DNA from: UBA6107 sp964459385
GTDB lineage: Bacteria; Chloroflexota; Anaerolineae; Anaerolineales; Anaerolineaceae
Assembly: GCA_964459385.1 (NCBI GenBank)
Contig: CAYWLG010000002.1
Coordinates: 248,001 to 312,000 of the forward strand
Direction: 5' to 3'
Length of the DNA: 64,000 nucleotides
Program-made: the position numbers and the translations under genes
In this document: one piece after another, positions 39,727 to 50,494 of the stretch
Layout of the letters: every line of letters starts with the position of its first letter
How positions within the stretch are numbered: the stretch's first letter is position 1
The notes under the pieces: generated by a model
The model's input: only the letters and a program-made list of their open reading frames with translations
What the model was told of the DNA's origin: nothing
The model's database searches: none

Positions 39727-42700
39727 ATGGGAAAAAAGCTCGCTTACAGTTTGATCGTCGCTGTTTTGGTGATTTCTTTCGTCTTTACTGGCTTTAGTCC
39801 GGCCAAGGCCGCGCAGGGGACCGCTGAAGATGAATGGCAGCTCATCAGCCAGATCGGCGGCAGCACCCAGGCAGTAGCCGTGATGGGCCGCACCGCCTTT
39901 GCAGGTGTTGGGCTCACCATGAACATAGTCAGTTTTGCCGACCCGGCTCACCCTTCCCAGCTTGGCACAACCCTTCCATTTGGTGCCTTTGTCACGGATA
40001 TCGCCGTTTTCGGGTCACGCGCCTACGTGGCTGATGGGGCCGGCGGATTGAGCGCGGTGGATGTAAGCGACACCGCCCATCCCAAAGTGCTTGGCACCTG
40101 GGCCTCTGCTGGGTATGCCGAAGCGGTTGCCGTGCAGGGCAGTCTGGTGGCTCTGGCAGATGGCCCGCTGGGGCTGCGCTTCATTGATTTTTCCGCACCC
40201 GCGGCTCCCAAAGAAATGAGCGCGGCTTTCCCTCTAAACTACGCGCAAGATGTGGCACTTGCGGGGCAGTATGCCTTTGTCGCCGCCGGTGATTCGGGTC
40301 TGCTCATCGCTGATATCAGCGACTCGGCGCAGCCCGTAGAGGTGGCCAGCCTGGACACATCCGGCTTTGCCTATGGCGTGACAATTTCAGGCTCGTACGC
40401 ATATATCGCGGATGGCTGGGCCGGAATTGAAACAGTGGATATCAGCGACCCCACAGCACCAAAATTACTCGCCACCACCCCGGCCAATGGCTGGGCGCTT
40501 TCGGTTGCGCTTGGCGGGAACCGCCTTTACACCGGCAACGGCGGCATGGGCACCCAGGTCTTTGACCTGTCCGACCCTGCATCTCCACAGCCTGCCGGCA
40601 TCTACAATGAGAACGGTTCTTCCCGTCAGGTAGCGGCTTCAGGCAGTGTGTTCTTTGTGGCCGACACCCTCAAAGGGCTGCGTATGATCGATGCGGCCGA
40701 TCCTGACAACCTCGTTCAATTGGGCATCTATGGCATGCTACCCTACGCCAGGCGCGCTCACCTGAATGGTGACTTCCTCTATGTGAACTCTGCTGTGGAT
40801 GGTGCCATGTACGTGATCAATGTGGCCGATCCCTCCCAACCCTACCAGGTGAGCACATTCCAGGCCAACGGCAATGCTTCAGACGTACAGATCAATGGTC
40901 AGGCAGCTTATCTGATGGCATACATGGATACCACCAATTACACGACCGCCATCGATATCAGCGATCCTACAAACTTGAGCCTGATCTCCGCGCTCCCGTT
41001 GGGCGGGGTTACCCCCTCAGACGCAGCGCCGCGTCAGGCAGCCCTGCGCGATAACACGCTTTTCGTGGCGGATGAATTCGGCTTGCGCATCTTCGATGTC
41101 AGCGACCCGGCCAATATCCGTCAGTATGGCCAGATCCAAACGGATCAGAATGGCAACACCTGTGTGGGTGTCGTTCTCAACGGAGACTATGCTTATCTGG
41201 CTGCCAGCGGGGGCGGGGTGCGCGTCATCGACATTTCTGACGTCAATGACCCCAAAGAGGTAGCCCCCTTTGGCCAGGTGGCCGGTTCGCTGGCCCTGCA
41301 AGGCGACAAACTGTATATCGGCACTTACGGGGGCGGCGTGCAGATCGCCTCGATCGGTGCCAATGGCGCCTCTTTGAACATGCTGGGCAGCTTCCCGTCT
41401 TTGGGTCAGGTAGAGGATGTTGCTGTCTCTGAGAACGAACTCTTTGTCAACGAGGGGTTGGCCGGCATTCAGGTCTTGGATGTGAGCAATCCGGCCCAGA
41501 TCGCCCTGATTCAAACCTTGCAGACCCCCGGTTATGCCTGGAGCGCGGAGGTGAACGGCAATTATTTGTACGTTTCAGATGGCAACGGCGGCCTGCTCAT
41601 TTACGCCAAAGCGGGCACACCCTCCTCTTCGGTGGCGTCCCCCACCGTAACCGGTTGGCAAACGACCGGCCTGCCTGTCAGTGATGAGGGCATTCCTCAC
41701 TTCCCGGAAGAAGCCCCCGTGCAGGTTCATTCCAGCGAAGTTTGCACGGTGACTTCGAGCGATTTTTCAGGGCCCGGCACCTTGTTTGAATGCCTCAGCC
41801 AAATTCAACCGGGTGGAACCATCGATTTTGACACCAGCGTGTTTTCTCCCACCGCCCCGGCCACGATCATGCTCGAAGGCAATCTGCCCGAATTGACGGC
41901 CGGTTCGATCACAATTGATGGCAGCAATGCCGGGGTCGTTCTCGACGGCAATCATCAGGTTGACCAGGGACTGGTGGTAAGTTCCTCTTACAACACGGTC
42001 ATGGGGCTGCAGTTCACCAACTTTAACGGCTGCGGCATTCAGATCGGCTTCCCCGGCACCTACAATACCATTGGTGGCGATCATACCATCGGGGCAGGCC
42101 CGGCCGGCCAGGGCAACGCTTTTTATGGCAACTTTTGTGGGGTCAGCATCGCTTTTTGTCACCACAACACCGTCAAAGGCAACTTCATTGGCACGCTGGC
42201 AGGGGGTACGCAAGCAGGCCCCTATACAGAACAGGGCGTCTACATCGGAAATTACGCCACCTACAATTTCATTGGGGGAGCAAGTGCAGGTGAAAAGAAC
42301 ATCATCAGCGGCAATAATCGCGGTGTAGATTTCGCTTCAAACACCTCGATGTATAACACCCTGGCCGGCAATTACGTTGGCACCGACGTCACTGGCACCA
42401 AAGCGATCCCGAATTACGATTTTGGGGTCATTCTCGAAGTCGGCGCCCGCTTTAACATCGTCGGTGGCACAACTCCTGAAGAACGCAATATCATCAGCGG
42501 CAACAATTTTGGCCTCACCATTTCGGATGATGAAACGACCCAGAATACTGCCATCGGCAATTACATCGGCACCGACGTCACAGGCACCAAAGCCCTGCCT
42601 AACAAGACCGGCATGACGGTCTATCAGGCACTTTACAACCGCATTGGCGGCGCCCTGCCAGGGGAAGGCAACCTGATCAGCGGCAATAGTGAAAATGCCC

Positions 42701-43341
42701 TGGCCGTTTACGGTATGGGGCCGATCAATGCCATCGTAGAGGGCAACACCCTGGGTCTGGATGTGAACGGCCAGGCACTGCCTAACGGGAATGGCATTTA
42801 TGTTTATGGCGGCTCACACAGCTTCATCGGTGGTCTCTCTGCAAACAGCGGCAATTTGATCAACGGCAGCGATTTCGCCCTACATTTTGAGACCAGCGCG
42901 GTCAGCTACAACTGGGTAGCCGGCAATACGCTCAACAGTAACAACGGTCTCTTGATCGATAACCAGGCCTCCCATATCTTTGCGATCCAGAATGACGCCA
43001 GCGGTTCCAGCACGGGTTACCGGCTGAACAACACCGCCTTTGATACTCTGCGCGGGAACTTAGGAGGTATTGCTTTAGACACGAATGCCAACCAGGGCCT
43101 CTCAGCGCCGCGTCTCAACAGTGATACGGCTGCTACGATAACCGGCACTACCTGTGCCTTCTGCACCGTGGATTTCTTTACGCAGAACCCGGGCGCAATG
43201 TCGTATCTGGAAGCGGTCACAGCCGACGCATCCGGCGGGTTCACTTTCATCAGCAGTCTGAGCGGCGTTCAGCTCAGCGCCACGGTCACCGATCTGCTGG
43301 GTAACACCTCTGCTTTCTCTCCCCTCCTGACGGTGAAGTAG
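39727..43341 (+). CDS. Secreted LVIVD-repeat and beta-helix protein
   Basis: A 1204-residue exported protein. Residues 1-28 are a signal peptide (basic start, hydrophobic core, AKA). Residues 40-635 hold about a dozen LVIVD-type repeats of some 40-45 residues (patterns like VDVSDPAxPxxLG), probably a beta-propeller or several. Residues 690-1110 form a right-handed beta-helix; CTVTSSDFSGPGTLFECLSQ opens it and IGTDVTGTKA(I/L)PN repeats at least twice. The C terminus is a short beta domain without an obvious LPxTG or sorting tag. Polysaccharide binding or cleavage is possible, but no catalytic residues are evident. ATG 39727 with GTGGAGGT is the start; an upstream extension is not used. A strong terminator follows. 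Confidence 0.85.
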   Translation: MGKKLAYSLIVAVLVISFVFTGFSPAKAAQGTAEDEWQLISQIGGSTQAVAVMGRTAFAGVGLTMNIVSFADPAHPSQLGTTLPFGAFVTDIAVFGSRAYVADGAGGLSAVDVSDTAHPKVLGTWASAGYAEAVAVQGSLVALADGPLGLRFIDFSAPAAPKEMSAAFPLNYAQDVALAGQYAFVAAGDSGLLIADISDSAQPVEVASLDTSGFAYGVTISGSYAYIADGWAGIETVDISDPTAPKLLATTPANGWALSVALGGNRLYTGNGGMGTQVFDLSDPASPQPAGIYNENGSSRQVAASGSVFFVADTLKGLRMIDAADPDNLVQLGIYGMLPYARRAHLNGDFLYVNSAVDGAMYVINVADPSQPYQVSTFQANGNASDVQINGQAAYLMAYMDTTNYTTAIDISDPTNLSLISALPLGGVTPSDAAPRQAALRDNTLFVADEFGLRIFDVSDPANIRQYGQIQTDQNGNTCVGVVLNGDYAYLAASGGGVRVIDISDVNDPKEVAPFGQVAGSLALQGDKLYIGTYGGGVQIASIGANGASLNMLGSFPSLGQVEDVAVSENELFVNEGLAGIQVLDVSNPAQIALIQTLQTPGYAWSAEVNGNYLYVSDGNGGLLIYAKAGTPSSSVASPTVTGWQTTGLPVSDEGIPHFPEEAPVQVHSSEVCTVTSSDFSGPGTLFECLSQIQPGGTIDFDTSVFSPTAPATIMLEGNLPELTAGSITIDGSNAGVVLDGNHQVDQGLVVSSSYNTVMGLQFTNFNGCGIQIGFPGTYNTIGGDHTIGAGPAGQGNAFYGNFCGVSIAFCHHNTVKGNFIGTLAGGTQAGPYTEQGVYIGNYATYNFIGGASAGEKNIISGNNRGVDFASNTSMYNTLAGNYVGTDVTGTKAIPNYDFGVILEVGARFNIVGGTTPEERNIISGNNFGLTISDDETTQNTAIGNYIGTDVTGTKALPNKTGMTVYQALYNRIGGALPGEGNLISGNSENALAVYGMGPINAIVEGNTLGLDVNGQALPNGNGIYVYGGSHSFIGGLSANSGNLINGSDFALHFETSAVSYNWVAGNTLNSNNGLLIDNQASHIFAIQNDASGSSTGYRLNNTAFDTLRGNLGGIALDTNANQGLSAPRLNSDTAATITGTTCAFCTVDFFTQNPGAMSYLEAVTADASGGFTFISSLSGVQLSATVTDLLGNTSAFSPLLTVK

Positions 43342-43368
43342 TTCCCGCCAGACGATCAAGATCAACCA

Positions 43369-43410
43369 AAAGAACGTCCGCTGTTCAATCCAGGCGGGCG
43401 TTCTTTTTTT
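43369..43410 (+). terminator. Intrinsic terminator of the LVIVD gene
   Basis: Thirteen-position stem AAAGAACGTCCGC/GCGGGCGTTCTTT with one T-G pair, then a T run. Confidence 0.88.
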
Positions 43411-43444
43411 GTCTGTTCTCAAGCGAGATTCACCCTGCAAACTC

Positions 43445-43503
43445 TTGACAGGGCCTGAAAAATGTCTATAATTTCTTTTCATAATACTATACAGTAGAGT
43501 ATT
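43445..43503 (+). promoter_or_regulatory. padR-ABC operon promoter with downstream palindrome
   Basis: Both elements are perfect: TTGACA (43445-43450), 16-bp spacer, TATAAT (43467-43472). A 21-bp palindrome at 43483-43503 (AATACT...AGTATT, nine of ten arm positions matching) lies over the expected transcription start and the leader. This is a likely PadR operator. Confidence 0.85.
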
Positions 43504-43509
43504 TATTTT

Positions 43510-44097
43510 ATGTCAGTCAGACACACGCTTTTAGGCTTGCTATCAAAAACCCCGCAGTATGGCTATGAACTGCGGGCTGCCTTCATGGCATTGGCCGGTG
43601 GCGCCGAAAACTGGGAGGTCAAGCCCGCCCAGATCTACACCACCCTCAACCGCATGGCAGAAGCTGGGCTGATTGAACGAAACGTCAGCGAAGGAGACGG
43701 AAGCGATGAAAAAGTGGTATTCAGCATCACCCATGCCGGCCGCCAGGAACTGGAGTCGTGGCTTGGTACAGGCAGTCTGGATGACCCGCAGCAGGATGCA
43801 TTCTTTCTCAAGCTCATGCTGTCACTCGAGTTGCCGGATGTAGAAGCCGCCCAACTGATACAGACCCAGCGCAGCACGCTCTATAAAGAGCTGCACCGCA
43901 TCACCACGCAGCGCACCCGGTTGGACCCCAAAACCGAGTTGGCGCGCATCCTTTTGATGGACAAGGCCATCATGCATCTGGAAGCGGATCTGCGTTGGTT
44001 GGATATGATCGAAGCACGTCTAGAAGAAGTGCAAAGCCAGCCGCCCCCTCGCCCCGAACTGCGCCGGCGCGGCAGGCCGTCTAAAAACAATGACTAA
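43510..44097 (+). CDS. PadR family regulator of the MacB-like transporter
   Basis: A 195-residue PadR with both domains. HTLLGLLSKTPQYGYELRAAFMA opens the winged helix, and KPAQIYTTLNRMAEAGLIERN is its recognition helix. Residues 95-185 are the long C-terminal helical domain. The tail (PPRPELRRRGRPSKNND) is basic and AT-hook-like. It is the first gene of an operon with an ABC ATPase and a large permease, and a near-consensus promoter carries its probable operator. By family habit, drug or peptide binding relieves repression of the exporter. Confidence 0.9.
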   Translation: MSVRHTLLGLLSKTPQYGYELRAAFMALAGGAENWEVKPAQIYTTLNRMAEAGLIERNVSEGDGSDEKVVFSITHAGRQELESWLGTGSLDDPQQDAFFLKLMLSLELPDVEAAQLIQTQRSTLYKELHRITTQRTRLDPKTELARILLMDKAIMHLEADLRWLDMIEARLEEVQSQPPPRPELRRRGRPSKNND

Positions 44098-44125
44098 TTC
44101 ATCCTTATTTCAACAGGAGTTAAAA

Positions 44126-44859
<734 letters not shown>

Positions 44860-44863
<4 letters not shown>

Positions 44864-47397
44864 GAATCCAATGGATGTTGGCGTTCCGCTATCTGCGCGG
44901 GCGCTTGCAAAGGAGCATTTTAACCACGCTGGCTGTGGCTCTGGGTGTGATGATCCTCTTCGGCATGAACGGGGTTATGCCCCCCATGCTCGAGGCCTTC
45001 CGTCGCAGCATGTACACCAGTGCCAGCCAGGTAGACTTTTCGATTTCGAGCACCTCGAACACGGCCTTTGATCAGGCTGCGCTTCAGACCGTGCAGCAGA
45101 ACAAAAGCGTTTCGCTGGCCGAAGGGTATCTCAGCCAGACGGTCTTGCTGCCCACCAGTCTGGGAGGTTCTTCTGACACGTACAGCGGCGTCAATTCGCT
45201 TGATCTCACCGGCGTTGACCCGGCCACCATTCAATCGCTGCATCTCTTCACCCTGGCTTCGGGACGTTTTCTTGAACCCGCTGATACGGATGCGGTGGTC
45301 ATCAGTCAATATCTGGCTTCTACATTAAAGGTGGAAGTCGGCCAAACCTTGAGCCTGCCGGCCGCCTATGGCGTAGCAGATCTTCAGGTAGTGGGCATTT
45401 TGAACAATGTAGAACCCAATGCCCAGACCCAGATCTTCACGCCGCTTGCGACCGCGCAGAAACTGCTCAACCTGCCGGGTCAGATCAACTCGATTGACGT
45501 CATCCTCACGGCCAATACCGATAAAACCACGGTTGAGAATGAGGTACTGGTCCAATTGGGCGACAGCTTCAAGATCGGCACCAGCGAAACCGGTACCTCA
45601 CTTTACGCCGCCCTCAACATTGGCACCTCTGTGATGTGGTTCTTCGGCATCGCGGCTCTGCTCATGGCGGGCTTTATCATCTTCAACACCTTCCGCACCC
45701 TGGTGGCAGAACGCCGTCGTGATATGGCCATGCTGCGTGCCATCGGCGCCAACCGTCAGACCCTCATGGGCATGATCCTGATCGAAAGCCTGCTGCAAGG
45801 GATGCTTGGCACCGCCTTTGGCCTGCTCTTTGGCTGGCTGATGGCAACCGGCTTTTTGGTCGCACTGCGCGGCATCATGCAGTCTTTCCTGCACATGCAG
45901 ATCGCCAACCCGATCTTCACGGCCAGCAACTGGATCGCTTCGATCCTGCTCGGCGTCGGTTTCACCGTAGCCAGCGCTTACTTCCCGGCCAGATCGGCCA
46001 TGAAGATCACCCCGATGGAAGCCCTGCGCCCGGCTTTGGGAGCAACCGAATACCGCAAAGATCGCATCCGCGCCTTGATCGGTGTAGCGCTGATCGCTCT
46101 GGCGGTGGTTGGGCTGCTCATCGGCGGCATGGGCATCACTTCGCTGGCGGTTTTGCTCTTCATCATTGGCTTGATCTTGGTCACCCCGGCGCTGGTACGT
46201 CCGGTCGCCAAAGGGTTTGGCTGGCTCTTTCACTTCCTCTTCCCGCGCGAAGGCGAACTGGCCCAGGAAAATCTCTCCCGCCAGCCCAGCCGAGCCGCCA
46301 CCACTGCTTCGGCCATGATGATCGGCCTGGCGTTGACCGTGGCCATGCTCGGCATGATGACCAGCATGTGGAGCGGGTTCATGACCTATCTGGATAAAAG
46401 CCTCGGCTCAGATTTCATCATGATGCCCACCTCAATGGTACTGGGCGGCGGCAACATCGGCGCTGCCCCCACCCTGGCAGGCGATCTGCGCCAAGTGCAG
46501 GGTGTCTCTGGCGTGACCACGCTGCGTCTCGCCAACAGCCAGACCAAAGGCAACGACTTGCAGATTATCGGCATCGATCCGGTCACCTACCCCGAAATCT
46601 CCGGCCTGGAGTTTTCAAAGGGAGACGCCGAGACAGCCTATACCGCTCTGGCCGACAGCCGTTCGATCATCGTCAACGGCATCTTTGCAGCCTCTGCCGG
46701 CGTGAAGGTGGGCGACGTGCTCACCCTGAAGACGCCCGGCGGCGATCAGGAATACAGTGTCGTCGCCATCGGCATGGATTACCTCAATGCCAAACTGGCC
46801 ACGGCTTACGTTTCGCAGGCCAATCTTGAAAAGGACTTCAACCAGACCACCGATATGCTCTTTATGATCAATCGTCAAAAAGACGCCAGCGTTTCTGAGT
46901 TGAATGCCAAGCTTCAGGAGGTCGCCAACAACTATCCGGCCTTCACGCTCTACGATGCCACCACCTTCAAGACCAGCCAGCAGCAGGTCTTTAGCCAGGC
47001 GCTTTCTGCACTCTACCTGCTGGTAGTGATGTTGGCCATCCCGGGCCTCATCGCTATGGCCAACACCATGAGCGTCAACGTCATCGAACGCACCCGTGAG
47101 ATTGGCATGCTGCGTGCCGTGGGCTCTACCCGCCCGCAGGTCAAGCGCATCATCCTGGCAGAGAGCTTGATGCTTTCCACGCTGGGCACGGTCACCGGCA
47201 TCGCCGTCGGCCTGTACTTGAGCTCGTATATCATCGGTGCGCTCAACTTCACCGGTTTCAAGCTCGATTTCTACTTCCCCACCACCGGCATCATTGTTGC
47301 CATCGTTGTGGGCATCGCCTTCGGCATCTTCGCCTCCATCGCGCCGGCCCGCAAAGCCGCCAACACCGAGATCGTCGAAGCCCTCCGGTACGAGTAA
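44860..47397 (+). CDS. FtsX/MacB-type ABC transporter permease (duplicated)
   Basis: An 845-residue permease with two copies of the four-helix FtsX/MacB unit. Each has a large extracytoplasmic (MacB_PCD) domain: about residues 40-240 and 480-690. The core coupling segments are LVAERRRDMAMLRAIGANRQTLMGMI near residue 285 and VIERTREIGMLRAVGSTRPQVKRII near 745. Such proteins use mechanotransmission rather than transport through the membrane: they move lipoproteins, toxins or antimicrobial peptides outside the membrane. The PadR gene in the operon supports a response to an antibiotic or peptide. A strong terminator follows. Confidence 0.9.
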
Positions 47398-47414
47398 TTT
47401 CAACAAGATACGAA

Positions 47415-47446
47415 GAACCGCCTTCATTCAAAGGCGGTTCTTTTTT
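47415..47446 (+). terminator. Intrinsic terminator of the PadR-ABC operon
   Basis: Ten-bp stem GAACCGCCTT/AAGGCGGTTC with a six-base loop and six T. Confidence 0.88.
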
Positions 47447-47461
47447 ATCCAACTGTATCGC

Positions 47462-48649
47462 TCAAATTGTCGTTCGTCGATTTTTCAAGAAATTGGCCAC
47501 CATAAAAAGCAGCGCCAGCGAGGCCACCCCGGCCAGAATCCAGAACAGGCGCGAAGGCCCCACTTTATCGAACATCAACCCGTTCATGGGCGAACCAAGA
47601 ATGCTGGCCAGATACATGGTGGCCCAGAGCAGGCTTTGCCCCGTGTTGGTGAGATAATCGGGAAACAGGCTCTTCACATAAACCACACTGGTCACCAGAA
47701 AGAGCCCGAAAGAAATGCCGTTGATCAGGCTGATAGATAACACCCAGCTCGGATCGGGCATGATGGCATACAGGGCCATGCGCAGCGCATGGGCTGTCAT
47801 CGCCACGATGAGCAGCAAGTATGGGCCGAATTTTTTCAGCAGCTTGCCGCCAAAATAGATCACCGGGGCCTCGGCCAGGGCGCCGATGCTGAAAGAGAGC
47901 CCCACCAGCCTGTCTTCGCCGCCCAGCGCCTTGATGTATAAACCCAAATAGTCATTCATGCCGCTGTTTGAGATGGCATAAAAGAAGATGCCCGCAAAAA
48001 AGAGCAGTGCGGCCGGTTGGATGCTGCGAAAAGAATCTTTTAGCGGGGTGGATTCATGTTTCGGTACCTTAAATCCGCTGGCAAATAAAAGCACCAGCGC
48101 CACCGAGATCATCAAGCCCAGGTAGAGCGGGAACATCCATTGCAGCCCAAATCGGTCGAACACCATGCCCAAAATCCAGGTGGAGAGGATGAAGCCGATT
48201 GAGCCAAAAATGCGCTGTTGGCCATAACGTTCTTTATGCTCTCCCAGCAAGATGAGATTGGCCGAGTCCAACTGCGGGATCAGCGCATTGACGAAAAAGC
48301 TGTACACCCCCGCCATCGGCAAGATCAGGTAGATGGAAGAAAGCCGTGAGATGATGAAGATGCTCGAACCGGCGCCCAGTGCGGCAATGGCGATGAGCAA
48401 GCGCGGGTTCGACAGGCGGTCGCTGACCAGGCCCACAAAGGGGCTGGAGATGAGGGCCACCAGTGGCACAACGGAACCGATCCAGCCGATCTGAAACCCG
48501 CTCAAACCGATGCTTTTATAGTAAATGTTCAAATAAGCGGTGACGATGCCAAAAGCGGAAAAATACAGAAAGTAGACCGCTTTGACGAGCAGCAAATTGC
48601 GCCGGCGCAGCTTCTCTGCGTCCAGATCAACTATCCTACCTGGGTTCAT
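47462..48649 (-). CDS. Major facilitator superfamily transporter (sugar/nucleoside symporter-like)
   Basis: A 395-residue MFS protein with about twelve helices. The N-terminal half has VKAVYFLYFSAFGIVTAYLNIYYKSIGLSG followed by PFVGLVSDRLSN, as in the nucleoside:H+ symporter/LacY-like MFS_1 group. The start is the ATG at 48649 with AAGGATAAC before it. It lies about 75 bases after the next upstream gene on the minus strand, in the sugar-related gene run. Sugar uptake is plausible but not shown by sequence. Confidence 0.8.
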   Translation of the reverse strand: MNPGRIVDLDAEKLRRRNLLLVKAVYFLYFSAFGIVTAYLNIYYKSIGLSGFQIGWIGSVVPLVALISSPFVGLVSDRLSNPRLLIAIAALGAGSSIFIISRLSSIYLILPMAGVYSFFVNALIPQLDSANLILLGEHKERYGQQRIFGSIGFILSTWILGMVFDRFGLQWMFPLYLGLMISVALVLLFASGFKVPKHESTPLKDSFRSIQPAALLFFAGIFFYAISNSGMNDYLGLYIKALGGEDRLVGLSFSIGALAEAPVIYFGGKLLKKFGPYLLLIVAMTAHALRMALYAIMPDPSWVLSISLINGISFGLFLVTSVVYVKSLFPDYLTNTGQSLLWATMYLASILGSPMNGLMFDKVGPSRLFWILAGVASLALLFMVANFLKNRRTTI

Positions 48650-48724
48650 TTTGTTATCCTTCACAATGCCAAAAAGCAAATTGAGGAATCCGACGATTCC
48701 TCAATCCGCTTCAAAGAGGGGGAG

Positions 48725-49738
48725 TCAATGAATCGCTATGAAATAGGCACCCAACAGATAAAACAAAATGCCGATTCCCAGCGAGATATAAGCTTTTTTC
48801 GGGGCCCCCTTAAACTCGCCGTAGATCAGACCCCACATTTGTGTCCACAGCCCTGAAGTTACCCCCAGCGGCCAGGAGACCGCCGAGCTCAAAAAGGCGG
48901 TCGAGAAGGTGTGGATGATATTACCGCCATAGTGAAAGAGACCGGCAAAGATGCCGAATTTGGCCAGTTTGAAGGGCGTATGCAGCACGATCGACCACTG
49001 TTTTTTGACCGCCAGGATCGTTCCACTGGTCAGCATGGAACCGATGAAAGCCCCTGTTGCCAGCAGCACCATGAATGGCATCACCGCCAAGCCCTCGGGG
49101 TGCGTGCTGGAGCGAAGCCCATATGAAAGGCCAAAAGTATAAGAAGGGACGAACAAGGAGGAGAAAAATAGCAGGCCCAGTGCCCGCCACAGGTCTTTGG
49201 TGGTGTACTTCATCCTTCCAGAGGGCTGTTCTTCCGTTTCACTCTGCGAGCTGGAGTTCCATCTGCCAGCCAGCAGCGAGGCGAACACCGCCACCAACAG
49301 GAATACCACCGAGAGTACGATGCGCGGCAGGGTCAGGCCAGCGGGCACTCCCCCTACATAAGCGGCCACGGCAGTGCCCACCAGCACATTGACCGATGAT
49401 TGAATCGGCTGCGAGAGCGAAAGCCCGATCACGCTGTACACATAAAGCGAGATGCGCATGCCCACCACATATAAAATGCCACACAGCAGCGTTAACCACA
49501 CCCGACTCGGATCGGACGACAAAACGTCGCCCATGTTACCGAGCAGATGGGGGCCGTCCAGAATGAACCCCACCGACCAGACCAGAACCAGAGAGGTGGT
49601 AAACAGGGTCACATAGAATCCATCCAGGGGATACCCCTTCAGGTACTTCAAAGAGATGAACCAGGTGCCCCACATGAAAGCCGCCACGAGGCTCATGATG
49701 ATGGCGGGGGTCGTCGTTAATACCGGGCTGAAATTCAT
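48725..49738 (-). CDS. GRP/RhaT-like ten-helix sugar transporter
   Basis: A 337-residue protein with ten helices in two five-helix repeats of the DMT superfamily. MWGTWFISLKYLKG near the N terminus is typical of glucose/ribose porter or L-rhamnose transporter (GRP/RhaT) relatives. VGMRISLYVYSVIGLSLSQPIQSSVNVLVG is the first repeat's conserved end. The family usually imports sugars with protons. GAGGAG precedes the ATG. It is followed by the MFS gene and preceded by a DUF624-like gene within the run of minus-strand transport genes. Confidence 0.7.
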   Translation of the reverse strand: MNFSPVLTTTPAIIMSLVAAFMWGTWFISLKYLKGYPLDGFYVTLFTTSLVLVWSVGFILDGPHLLGNMGDVLSSDPSRVWLTLLCGILYVVGMRISLYVYSVIGLSLSQPIQSSVNVLVGTAVAAYVGGVPAGLTLPRIVLSVVFLLVAVFASLLAGRWNSSSQSETEEQPSGRMKYTTKDLWRALGLLFFSSLFVPSYTFGLSYGLRSSTHPEGLAVMPFMVLLATGAFIGSMLTSGTILAVKKQWSIVLHTPFKLAKFGIFAGLFHYGGNIIHTFSTAFLSSAVSWPLGVTSGLWTQMWGLIYGEFKGAPKKAYISLGIGILFYLLGAYFIAIH

Positions 49739-49771
49739 AAAAAACTCCTCACAAAGATGGCGAAATTAAGT

Positions 49772-50494
49772 TCATTTCAAATCATCTGGCCGCGAGGTAA
49801 GTTTTGCCTCATCGTCTGCCAGTAGTTTTTGTAATTCTTCGGGTTCCAGCCAATCGGGGATCGGCTGACCCTCGATGAGCCAGTAGGTTTGCATCGAGAT
49901 CAGGCACACAAAGGCCGGTACCACAAACAAGACCGGTCCCAGCAGGATCAATCCCACCACAGAAAGGAACAGGTCTGTGATGCCCACCGCCAGCGCCACC
50001 AACGGATGGCGAACCACGATCAGCAGTGCTTCCTTATAAATATGCGGTACCGAATACCCTTCTTTGCTGACCAGAATCGGAAACAGGAACGGCTGGCACA
50101 GGGCCCACATGGCCAGAAAATAGAAGGCAATGATCGAGACGAAGTTCAGTGCCCGTTCCGCCTGCCCCACCCAGAAATAGATGGCAAAGCCGATCACCGC
50201 CAGCAGGAAAAGGTTGCTCAAGCCCAAGGCCAGGCTCTTGCCCAGATGCTTGAAGAAGGCCTCCTTAAAGGTCTTGCGCACCACCACCTGCGATTCGCCC
50301 GGGTCGCGCAGGCCGGCAGCCACCGTGGCGTTCAGCGCTGCATAAGCCGCGGGCGAAGTGATAATGGGCAGCGAGAGCAGCACGTACCAGAAGTTGGGAC
50401 GAATCCAGAACGGCAGGCGCTTAAACAACTGCTTGCAGCTCAACCACAGCACATCAAAAATGCGCGGATCATCGGGCTTGCGAACCTCACTCAC
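49772..50494 (-). CDS. DUF624 (YesL-like) membrane protein
   Basis: A 240-residue protein with five or six helices. RLPFWIRPNFWYVLLSLPIITSPAAYAALNATVAA is like the DUF624 opening. In Bacillus and relatives DUF624 proteins lie next to carbohydrate ABC transporters, and a similar setting is present here. The start is GTG at 50494, eight bases inside the preceding EamA gene, so translation is coupled. The C-terminal tail is soluble and acidic. Function is unknown. Confidence 0.7.
   Translation of the reverse strand: MSEVRKPDDPRIFDVLWLSCKQLFKRLPFWIRPNFWYVLLSLPIITSPAAYAALNATVAAGLRDPGESQVVVRKTFKEAFFKHLGKSLALGLSNLFLLAVIGFAIYFWVGQAERALNFVSIIAFYFLAMWALCQPFLFPILVSKEGYSVPHIYKEALLIVVRHPLVALAVGITDLFLSVVGLILLGPVLFVVPAFVCLISMQTYWLIEGQPIPDWLEPEELQKLLADDEAKLTSRPDDLK

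Noticed and set aside
40000..42800. Repeated DNA in the LVIVD/beta-helix gene as a possible CRISPR or tandem array
   Set aside because: Repeats are at protein level with diverged codons and continuous reading frame; no constant repeat-spacer spacing at DNA level.
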